The position numbers and the translations under genes are program-made. From Thermoplasmata archaeon (lineage in GTDB: Archaea; Thermoplasmatota; Thermoplasmata; UBA184): a DNA stretch of 6,244 bases. Under the pieces are notes generated by a model that saw only the letters and a list, made by a program, of their open reading frames with translations, was not told the DNA's origin and did not search any database. Positions 1 to 6,052 of this stretch are shown one piece after another. Position 1 is the stretch's first letter. Each line of letters opens with the position of its first letter. The stretch spans positions 1 to 6,244 of the forward strand of contig JASHXN010000005.1 in assembly GCA_030043505.1 (NCBI GenBank). Direction: 5' to 3'.

Positions 1-393
1 TTCGGGCTCGCCGCCGCCGTCCGCGACCACCTGACCCTCGTGCATGCGGTCGCCACCGGCGATCCGCTCGTCCGCGACCGGTTCGCCGCCCGCCCGGTCC
101 GGCTCGACGCCCGGCTGTACGAGCGGCTGCGCGACGTCTCCGAGCGTGCGCTCGCTGGCGGCGAGCCCCCCGCGTTCTCGCCCCGGCTGCGGAGCCGGGC
201 CGTGCGTCTTGCGGCGGCGTCCGCCCTCGTCGGATCGCTGAACGACCTGTCGAGCGACCCTCTCCCCCTGCGTCCGGCGGACCTCGCCGTGGCCGAACGG
301 TTCTACGCCGCCGAGATCCGGGCCCGGCAGGGCCGGGAGGCGGCCGGCGGAGCCGAAGCTTCGCGCTCGACCCGGAATGCCCGGGTCGGCTGA
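1..393 (+). CDS. C-terminal part of an unidentified Ala/Arg-rich protein (5' end outside window)
   Basis: The frame is open from base 1, so the gene starts to the left of the window. The GTG at position 40 is an internal Val codon and not a likely start. The visible 130 residues end in TGA. They are mostly helical and rich in Ala, Arg and Leu. The segment around visible residues 59-106 (from PAFSPRLRSRAVRLAA to ADLAVAERFYAAEI) has the look of a helical-bundle lid at the C-terminus of an AAA+ ATPase such as an MCM-like helicase, where a helix is followed by a short loop, then a D-x-x-x-A-x-x-x-Y helix. That is a weak resemblance only, and no catalytic motif is inside the window. The last 15-20 residues are low complexity. 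The gene ends 3 nt before the first MutS-like gene, so it is probably in the same transcript. Coding status is well supported; function is unknown. Confidence 0.7.
   Translation, partial: FGLAAAVRDHLTLVHAVATGDPLVRDRFAARPVRLDARLYERLRDVSERALAGGEPPAFSPRLRSRAVRLAAASALVGSLNDLSSDPLPLRPADLAVAERFYAAEIRARQGREAAGGAEASRSTRNARVG
368..388 (+). other. Perfect 8-bp inverted repeat just upstream of the first MutS-like start
   Basis: CGACCCGG (368-375) and CCGGGTCG (381-388) are exact reverse complements separated by the loop AATGC. The potential RNA hairpin covers the 3' end of the upstream gene and ends 8 nt before the ATG at 397, where a Shine-Dalgarno sequence would normally sit. No T-tract follows, so it is not a standard intrinsic terminator. 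It could hold the start site closed until ribosomes finish the upstream gene. Stems of this size also arise by chance at this base composition. Confidence 0.35.
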
Positions 394-396
394 GCG

Positions 397-1935
397 ATGG
401 CGACCGGCCCGTTCGACAGCATCCTCGCCCCCGCGGGGACTCCCCCGGGGTCGCGGGCCGAGGCGGAGAGCACGTTCTCGGACCTGAACCTCGACGCCGT
501 CCTGAACGGCGCCGCCGCCGGACGGGAGCGGTACGACCCCCGGCCGATCCTCTCCGAGCCGCTCTCGACGGTCGCGGCGATCCGGTACCGCCAGGAGGTG
601 GTGCGTGAGCTCGAGATCCCGGGCGTCCGAAGCGCCGTCGATACTTTCGCGGAGGCGATGCGGTCCGTCCACGCCGAGCTCGCGGTCGCCGAGAAGCGGC
701 CGTACCGCTACCAGCGGCTCGTCGGCGAGCTGGCGGGGCTCCTCGCCTACGCCGACGGGGTCGAACGGCTTCGGTCGGACCTGCTCGCGGCGTCGGTCCG
801 ATCCGCCGGACTCCGGGGGCTGACCGAGCGGCTGATCGCCGTGCTCGGTGCCCCGGAGTTCGTCGGACGGATCCGGGAGGCCCGGGCGGTCCGGGCGTCG
901 CTCCACGCGGTGACGTACGACCTCCAGCTCGACGGGCCGCGCATCACCGTGCAACCGTACGCGGGCGAGGTCGACTACTCGGTCCAGGTGGAACGCACGT
1001 TCGAACGGTTCCGCCAGGCGGGCTCGAAGGAGTTCCGGTTCCGCCCGCGGGAGGTCGAGGAGTTCAATCACATCGAGGAGGCGATCTTCGAGCACGTCGT
1101 GCAGCTCTTCCCGGAGCCGTTCGCCCGGCTCGCGGCGGTCGCCGGCGACGTCCGGGCGTTCCTCGACCCGGTCGTTCTCCGCTTCGAACGGGAGGTGCAG
1201 GCGCTCCTCGGCTATCTCGACCTGATCGCCCCGCTGCGGGCGAGCGGCCTCGCCTTCTGCTATCCGGAGATCGGGGTCGAGCCGCGGGCGGTCTCCGTCC
1301 CGGACGCTTTCGACCTCGCCCTCGCTCTCGCGCTCGTTCCCCGGCGAACGTCCGTCGTCCCGAACGAGGTACGCCTTTCGGGAGCGGAGCGCGTCTTCGT
1401 CGTGACCGGACCGAACCAGGGCGGGAAGACGACGTTCGCGCGCACGGTCGGCCAGCTGTTCTTTCTCGCCCGCCTCGGGGTACCGGTCCCGGGCCGGGAG
1501 GCGCGGATCCCGCTCGTCGACCGCACGTTCACGCTCTTCGACCGGGCCGAACGGCCGGACGACCTGAAAGGCAAGCTCGAGGAGGAGCTGGGGCGCGCCC
1601 GGGCGATCCTCGACGCCGCCACCGCGCGCAGTCTCGTGGTGATGAACGAGAGCTTCTCCAGCACCTCGCTGCGGGACGCGGCGTTCCTCGGCCGGAAGGT
1701 CCTGGGGGAGATCCTGAAGCTCGGCGCGCTCGCGGTCTACGTCACGTTCGTCGACGAGCTCGCAGCGATCGATCCGGGCGTCGTGAGCCTGGTGAGCACG
1801 GTCGCGCCGGCGGATCCCACGCTCCGGACGTTCCGGCTGCTCCGGGCTCCGGCGGACGGCCGTGCGTTCGCGACCGCGATCGCGGCGAAGTACGGCCTCA
1901 CGTACGCGCAGCTGACGGCGGAGGTCCCACGATGA
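397..1935 (+). CDS. MutS-related ATPase, first of a tandem pair (non-canonical, no mismatch-recognition domain)
   Basis: This 512-residue protein has the core and ATPase domains of the MutS superfamily but is much shorter than classical MutS (about 850 residues). Residues 26-75 carry the FSDLNLD and IRYRQEVVRELE motifs of MutS-related proteins, followed by a long helical lever/core region to about residue 300. The ATPase domain covers about 330-500. Walker A is GPNQGGKTT (G338-T346), the signature region is KGKLEEELGRARAI (391-404), Walker B is LVVMNES (413-419) and the D-loop is SSTS (421-424). Walker B has Asn417-Glu418 instead of Asp-Glu, and Phe451 (YVTFVDEL) sits where MutS has its conserved His. 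There is no N-terminal Phe-x-Glu mismatch-reading domain, no Smr nuclease domain and no C-terminal helix-turn-helix tail. The ATG lies 3 nt after the upstream stop without a clear ribosome binding site, suggesting coupling. DNA binding and ATP hydrolysis are inferred from the family; the true substrate is unknown. Confidence 0.93.
   Translation: MATGPFDSILAPAGTPPGSRAEAESTFSDLNLDAVLNGAAAGRERYDPRPILSEPLSTVAAIRYRQEVVRELEIPGVRSAVDTFAEAMRSVHAELAVAEKRPYRYQRLVGELAGLLAYADGVERLRSDLLAASVRSAGLRGLTERLIAVLGAPEFVGRIREARAVRASLHAVTYDLQLDGPRITVQPYAGEVDYSVQVERTFERFRQAGSKEFRFRPREVEEFNHIEEAIFEHVVQLFPEPFARLAAVAGDVRAFLDPVVLRFEREVQALLGYLDLIAPLRASGLAFCYPEIGVEPRAVSVPDAFDLALALALVPRRTSVVPNEVRLSGAERVFVVTGPNQGGKTTFARTVGQLFFLARLGVPVPGREARIPLVDRTFTLFDRAERPDDLKGKLEEELGRARAILDAATARSLVVMNESFSSTSLRDAAFLGRKVLGEILKLGALAVYVTFVDELAAIDPGVVSLVSTVAPADPTLRTFRLLRAPADGRAFATAIAAKYGLTYAQLTAEVPR
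1920..1925 (+). promoter_or_regulatory. Ribosome binding site of the second MutS-like gene
   Basis: GGAGGT lies within the last codons of the first MutS-like gene, 6 nt before the ATG at 1932. It is a full-strength Shine-Dalgarno sequence. It supports this ATG as the start and allows the second gene to be translated independently of, as well as coupled to, the first. Confidence 0.75.
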
Positions 1936-3458
1936 AGGTGTGGCTCCTCTACCCCGACCGCGATCCCCCCGGACCGGCGCCGCTCTCGCCCCTCGCGAAG
2001 GAGCTCGTCCAGGACCTCGACCTTCCCGTGGTCTTCGAGGCGATGGCGGCGGGCGACCCCGAGATCCGTCGGGTCTGCGAAGCGACGATCCTGGAGAGCT
2101 TGCGCGACAGCGCGACCGTCGTCTTCCGGCAGCGGGCGCTCGAGGACTGCCGTCGGGCTCCCGGGACCGTACGCCAGCTGTACGCGATCGCCGCCGGAGC
2201 GCTCGACGAGGAGCGGCGGATCTGGGGGTGGTCGGAGCGCTCGCCGGCGTCGGTGCTGACCCGGTCGAGCCAGGTCCTCGGCATCTTCCTCGAGGCGCTC
2301 CAACGTCTGGTCGAACTCGCGCGGAGCCCCGGGCGGGAGTTCCGCTCGGAGGCGTTCGGGCGCCTGTTCGCCGAGATCACCTCCGAACTGGACGAGGCGT
2401 TCTTCCGCGAGGCGACCCGCCACCTCGAGCGCCTGCGCGAGCGCGAGACGATGCTCCTCAGCGCCGGCGTCGGCCCGGCGGCGACCGCCGCGGACCTCAC
2501 GCTGCGGACGCCGAACGCGGCGCGCGGCCGATGGTGGCAGCGCGTGCTCCCGGCCCGGCGGAGCCGGCACACGGTCCTCGTCAGCGAGCGGGACGAGGCC
2601 GGCCACCGATTCTTGTCCGACCTGAAGGACCGGGGCGTCGCGCCCGCGGCGGCGGCGCTCGGCCGGTCCGCCGACCACCTGCTGCAGTTCCTCCGGGCGT
2701 TGCGCGACGAGCTCGGCTTCTACGTCGGCGCGCTAAACCTGGCGGACCGGCTCGCCGCCTCCGGCAATCCGACGTGCCTGCCGACCGTCAGCCCGCGCGC
2801 CGGAGCCCCGGGGGATGCGAAGGGTCTCTACGACCTGGGGCTCGCCCTGCACACCGGCCGCCCCGTCGTCGCCAACGATCTCCCCGCGGCCGGCCGCGCG
2901 CTCGTTCTCCTGACCGGGGCGAACCGGGGAGGAAAGTCGACGCTCCTGCGCGCGATCGGGCTCGCCCAGCTGCTCGCCCAAGCCGGTCTGTTCGTGGGTT
3001 CCGAGCGGTGTACCACGGGGTTCGCCTCCGGCGTCTTCACCCACTTCCGTCGGGAGGAGGACGCGGGAATGACCCGGGGGAAGCTCGAGGAAGAGCTGGC
3101 GCGCCTGCGGGCGATCGCCCGGACCGTAGGGCGGGGAGGGCTCCTGCTCTGCAACGAGACCCTCAGTTCGACGAACGAGCGGGAAGGCTCGGCGATCGCC
3201 GACGGCGTCGTACGCGCCCTGCTCGAACGCGGCGTGACCGTCTGCTACGTGACCTTCCTCTTCGAGTTCGCCGACACGTGGCGCCGGGAGGCGCCGGAGA
3301 CGGTGCTCTGCCTGCGCGCGGACCGCGCCGCGGACGGGAGCCGGAGCTTCCGACTCCTGCCGGGCGAGCCGCTCCCGACCAGCTTCGCCGAGGACCTGTA
3401 CCGGAAGGTCTGGGGTCGGTCGGAGCCGACTTCTATCCCGGCGGCGTCGCCCCGATGA
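1932..3458 (+). CDS. MutS-related ATPase, second of the tandem pair
   Basis: This 508-residue protein is a distant paralogue of the preceding gene, overlapping it by 4 nt (ATGA). It starts MKVWLLYPDRD and has VVFRQRALEDC at 63-73, the counterpart of the YRQEVVRELE motif in its neighbour. A helical core runs to about 290, including the segment around ADHLLQFLRALRDELGFYVG (247-266). The ATPase domain follows: Walker A is GANRGGKST (329-337), the signature region is TRGKLEEELARLRAI (381-395), Walker B is LLLCNET (404-410) and the D-loop is SSTN (412-415), continuing EREGS. Asn408-Glu409 replaces Asp-Glu, and Phe442 (YVTFLFEF) replaces the switch His. From memory, bacterial relatives of this second type often have VTHLYEF there, so the Phe may be a local change. 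The mismatch-recognition, Smr and C-terminal dimerisation regions are absent. Overlap and matched architecture suggest equal expression and perhaps a heterodimer. Family assignment is firm; a role in DNA repair or recombination is inference. Confidence 0.93.
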   Translation: MKVWLLYPDRDPPGPAPLSPLAKELVQDLDLPVVFEAMAAGDPEIRRVCEATILESLRDSATVVFRQRALEDCRRAPGTVRQLYAIAAGALDEERRIWGWSERSPASVLTRSSQVLGIFLEALQRLVELARSPGREFRSEAFGRLFAEITSELDEAFFREATRHLERLRERETMLLSAGVGPAATAADLTLRTPNAARGRWWQRVLPARRSRHTVLVSERDEAGHRFLSDLKDRGVAPAAAALGRSADHLLQFLRALRDELGFYVGALNLADRLAASGNPTCLPTVSPRAGAPGDAKGLYDLGLALHTGRPVVANDLPAAGRALVLLTGANRGGKSTLLRAIGLAQLLAQAGLFVGSERCTTGFASGVFTHFRREEDAGMTRGKLEEELARLRAIARTVGRGGLLLCNETLSSTNEREGSAIADGVVRALLERGVTVCYVTFLFEFADTWRREAPETVLCLRADRAADGSRSFRLLPGEPLPTSFAEDLYRKVWGRSEPTSIPAASPR

Positions 3459-3475
3459 CGGAGCACCGCGCATGA
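3455..3475 (+). other. Six-codon mini-ORF bridging the MutS-like and Nudix genes
   Basis: An ATG overlapping the MutS-like stop as ATGA opens a frame encoding MTEHRA. Its TGA in turn overlaps the Nudix start as a second ATGA (3472-3475). It could act as a ribosome relay for termination-reinitiation across the 13-nt gap. It has no ribosome binding site of its own that I can see, the peptide is unlikely to matter, and the pattern could be coincidence. Confidence 0.25.
3460..3463 (+). promoter_or_regulatory. Ribosome binding site of the Nudix gene
   Basis: GGAG lies 8 nt before the ATG at 3472 in the short spacer after the second MutS-like gene. It is a moderate Shine-Dalgarno match and supports that ATG over the in-frame GTG codons at 3610 and 3613, which would remove part of the first strand of the fold. 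Confidence 0.5.
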
Positions 3476-4008
3476 ACCGGGACGGGGACGCTCCTCCGCG
3501 GCGAACACCGACGGCGGCCCGGCCGCCGCGGGACCCAGCCGGAGAGACCCCCCGAGCGCGGCCCCGGGCCGGGGTCGCCCCGGTCGATGCCCCGGATCCG
3601 AGCGTCCGCGTGGTGGCGGCCGTCGCGATACGGGCCGGACGCCGCGTGCTGGTCATCCGCGAGGAGGACGAGCCGCATCGGCACTCGTGGGTGCTGCCGC
3701 AGGGGTACCCCCGACCGGGTGAACCGCTCGCGCGGGCCGCGAGCCGCGAGGCGTACGAGGAGGTCGGGCTGGACGTGCACATCGACCGGCTCCTCGGGGT
3801 CTACGAACGGTTCGACGCCGACGGCGGAGGGGCGCCGATCCGCTGGGTCACCGTCGCCTACCTCGGGCGCCTGGTCCGGGACGGCGCGCCGGTGGCGACG
3901 CGCGAAGCGATCGACTCGGCGTGGATCGAGCCCGAGCGGATCGATGCGGGCTCGATGCCGGCGCTCGTGCCGCTGCGCGAGGACCTGGTCCGCGCCCTCC
4001 GCGCGTGA
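3472..4008 (+). CDS. Nudix hydrolase
   Basis: This 178-residue protein contains a perfect Nudix box, Gx5Ex7REUxEExGU, at residues 78-100: Gly78, Glu84, Arg92-Glu93, Glu96-Glu97 and Gly99-Leu100. The glutamates bind Mg2+ and catalyse cleavage of a nucleoside diphosphate linked to another group. The domain starts near VRVVAAVAIRAG (45-56), with HSWVLPQGYPRPGEP (71-85) leading into the box and a normal C-terminal half ending LREDLVRALRA. The first 43 or so residues are rich in Pro, Arg and Ala and look disordered, an extension most small Nudix proteins lack. The substrate cannot be read from the motif: oxidised dNTPs, dinucleoside polyphosphates, ADP-ribose and capped RNA are all possible. It follows the second MutS-like gene by 13 nt, so it is probably co-expressed. 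A link to genome maintenance, such as clearing damaged nucleotides, is suggested by this position only. Confidence 0.93.
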   Translation: MNRDGDAPPRRTPTAARPPRDPAGETPRARPRAGVAPVDAPDPSVRVVAAVAIRAGRRVLVIREEDEPHRHSWVLPQGYPRPGEPLARAASREAYEEVGLDVHIDRLLGVYERFDADGGGAPIRWVTVAYLGRLVRDGAPVATREAIDSAWIEPERIDAGSMPALVPLREDLVRALRA

Positions 4009-4033
4009 GCCACGGCTTCCGCCGCCGCGCCGC

Positions 4034-6049
4034 TTACCCGAACGCCGCCGCGACGTAGATCACGACGGCGACGACGACGATCAGGATGTACGCTAGATAC
4101 CGGCCCAGGTGCCCCGGCATCACCTGCGTCTTGAGGAAGTAGGCGAACGCCGCCCCGGCGCGCACGAGGTCGTCGTAGAACAGCTTGAAGACGTCGAGCA
4201 CCTCCAGCTCGACGCTGTACGGCACCGGCGTCGCGAGCTCCGCCTCGCTGACCGTTCCCGTGCTCGAGCGGAGCTCGCGGGTGCCGAGGATCGTCGCCAT
4301 CATCAGCCGCAGGCCGGTGCTGTAGCCGAACGAGGTGTACACCTCGCCGTCGAGCCCCGGCGGGCTCCCCGCCATCCACACGGCCGTCCGGCGGGGCGCG
4401 ACGCCTCGCCGGCGACCCAGCAGGTAGTAGCCGACGGCGACCAGGGCTCCGAAGCTGACCACGATCGGGACCATCGGGGGCGAGAGGATGCCGAACGGGG
4501 CCCCGGAGAGGATCGACCAGCCGCTCGGGACGGACAGCAACTGCCCGACCGGGGCCGACGCCGCGAACCCGGCGAAGGCGGAGACGGTCGGGGTCAGGAA
4601 ACGCAGCACCCACGGGGCCCCGATCCCGAGTCCCAGCACGACCGCGCCGACGGCCGCCAGCGGGATCGCGAGCCCGCGCGCGCGCTTTCCCCCCGGGCCC
4701 GCCGACGGGTTCCAGAGCAGCGAGAAGCCGAGGAACTTGACCATCGCGATGACGATGAGCCCGGCGCCGAGCGCGACCGCCGCCCCCGAGACCAGGCCGA
4801 GGAACTGGACCCAGGCCGGCACGAACTGGTACGACTGGAACAGCGACTCGAGGACCATCCACTCGCTGACGAACCCCGCGAGCGGGGGCGCCGCGGCGAG
4901 GCTCAACGTCGCCGCGACCGTGCCGGCGAACGCCGCCCGGTCGGCTCCCTTCAGCCGCCCGCGGACGGCGCTCAGGTCGAACGTGCCGGTGCCGTGCTCC
5001 GTCCAGCCCGCGGAGAGGAAGAGGACGGTCTTCGCGACGGCGTGGGCGAGCGCCTGGTAGAACGCCGCGAAGAGAGCGAAGACGAAGAGGGCGGTCAGCC
5101 CCTCCGCCCGGGAGAGGAGCGCGACCCCGAGCGCGACGAGGATGAGGCCGTTGTTCTCGATCGTGCTGTAGGCCGGCAGCCCCTTCGTGTGCTCGCTGAC
5201 CGCCGCGAACAGCGCGCCGAGGAGCACGGAGATCGCGCCGATGGCGAGCGTGACCGCCCCCCACCACAGCGGCGGGGGGCCGAGCAGGCTGAGCACGCGG
5301 AAGAGGCCGTACGCCCCGGCCAGCGTCAGGGTGGAGCTCAGCACCGCGGAGGCGTTCGACGGCGCCGAGGAGTGGGCGATCGGCAGCCACTCGCTCATGT
5401 GGAACGGCGCGACGCCCATCTTGAGAGCGAAGCCGAGCAGCGCGGCGGAGAAGACGAGCGCCGACAGTTCCCCGGTGCCCAGGTACGGCACCTCGGCGAA
5501 CGTGCCGGTGCCGACGCGCAATCCGGCGACCGCGAGGATCACGAACAGCGTGCTCGCCTCGCCGAAGACGAGGAAGACGAACGCCGCCGAGAAGACGCGG
5601 CCCCGACGGCCGAGCGCCTGCAGGATCATCGTGTAGGAGGCGATCGTCATCGTCTCCCACCCGATCAGGAACAGCAGCAGGCTCGACGACGCGACGAGGA
5701 GCGCGATCGAGCCGAGCGTCACCGCGAACGAGATCGCCAGCAGCGGGGAGGTGCGCTCGTCGTAGCTGATCGAGTAGACCGACGTGGCGATCCACACGAT
5801 CGCGGCGGCGAACGCGAAGAAGCCGGAAAGCCCGTTGAGAACGAGCGACTCCGGATCCCCCAGCGGGCCCGACCACGCGACTCCTTGGACCCCGCCCCCC
5901 CGCAGCGCCTCGACGGCCGCCGCGAGCAGGAGGGTCGCCGCGACGGCGCACGTCGCGTAACCGGCCTTCGGCCGAACGGCCGCCACGGCGCCCGCCGCGA
6001 AGAATCCGGCGACCGCCGCGGTCAGCACGGCGCCCCACACTCCGATCAT
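4034..6049 (-). CDS. hyfB: HyfB-like proton-channel subunit of a group 4 hydrogenase / complex I-related membrane complex
   Basis: This 671-residue polytopic membrane protein has roughly 15 hydrophobic segments and the antiporter-like fold shared by NuoL/M/N, MrpA/D and HyfB/HycC. Expected ion-path residues are present: Glu132 in LIGWETMTIASY, Lys210 in FALKMGVAPFHMSEW, Lys289 in SEHTKGLPAYSTIENNG, and Glu396 in PPLAGFVSEWM. The PPLxGFVSEW form and the ENNG after the YSTI motif favour the hydrogenase-4 subunit B branch over true NuoL. A soluble region near 555-640 with WMAGSP and YTSFGYSTGLR matches the C-terminal extension of HyfB-type proteins, which I recall as having Cys where this one has Ala in WMAG. 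A last helix spans about 650-670. Function by family: coupling of electron transfer in the peripheral arm to proton or sodium translocation. The gene follows the iron-sulfur subunit by 3 nt and is the last of its operon, converging on the Nudix gene. Stop is TAA. Confidence 0.9.
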   Translation of the reverse strand: MIGVWGAVLTAAVAGFFAAGAVAAVRPKAGYATCAVAATLLLAAAVEALRGGGVQGVAWSGPLGDPESLVLNGLSGFFAFAAAIVWIATSVYSISYDERTSPLLAISFAVTLGSIALLVASSSLLLFLIGWETMTIASYTMILQALGRRGRVFSAAFVFLVFGEASTLFVILAVAGLRVGTGTFAEVPYLGTGELSALVFSAALLGFALKMGVAPFHMSEWLPIAHSSAPSNASAVLSSTLTLAGAYGLFRVLSLLGPPPLWWGAVTLAIGAISVLLGALFAAVSEHTKGLPAYSTIENNGLILVALGVALLSRAEGLTALFVFALFAAFYQALAHAVAKTVLFLSAGWTEHGTGTFDLSAVRGRLKGADRAAFAGTVAATLSLAAAPPLAGFVSEWMVLESLFQSYQFVPAWVQFLGLVSGAAVALGAGLIVIAMVKFLGFSLLWNPSAGPGGKRARGLAIPLAAVGAVVLGLGIGAPWVLRFLTPTVSAFAGFAASAPVGQLLSVPSGWSILSGAPFGILSPPMVPIVVSFGALVAVGYYLLGRRRGVAPRRTAVWMAGSPPGLDGEVYTSFGYSTGLRLMMATILGTRELRSSTGTVSEAELATPVPYSVELEVLDVFKLFYDDLVRAGAAFAYFLKTQVMPGHLGRYLAYILIVVVAVVIYVAAAFG

Positions 6050-6052
6050 CGC

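Noticed and set aside
40..393. Complete 117-residue gene starting at GTG 40
   Set aside because: The same frame is open back to base 1 and no ribosome binding site precedes position 40, so this is more likely the end of a longer gene.
397..3458. Canonical mutS or mutS2 mismatch repair genes
   Set aside because: Both proteins are too short and lack the Phe-x-Glu mismatch-reading domain, the Smr domain and the usual Walker B Asp-Glu.
1940..3475. 511-codon plus-strand open frame inside the second MutS-like gene
   Set aside because: It is a GC-driven shadow with Arg/Pro/Ala-rich composition and no recognisable motif. The overlapping frame encodes a clear ATPase.
1737..3782. Long minus-strand open frames opposite the MutS-like and Nudix genes (1737-2678 and 2733-3782)
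   Set aside because: They have low-complexity Arg/Pro/Gly composition, cross real gene borders and have no plausible start signals. Such antisense frames are typical of very GC-rich coding DNA.
4009..4033. Intrinsic terminator between the convergent Nudix and HyfB-like genes
   Set aside because: The 25-nt gap is GC-rich but has no stable stem followed by a T-tract on either strand.
4059..4082. GACGACGGCGACGACG short repeat
   Set aside because: It encodes the run of Val and Ile in the last membrane helix of the HyfB-like protein (residues near 656-664), so codon bias explains it.
4488..5636. Plus-strand open frames opposite the HyfB-like gene (4488-5060 and 5187-5636)
   Set aside because: They are antisense to a well-supported membrane protein gene and show no conserved features.
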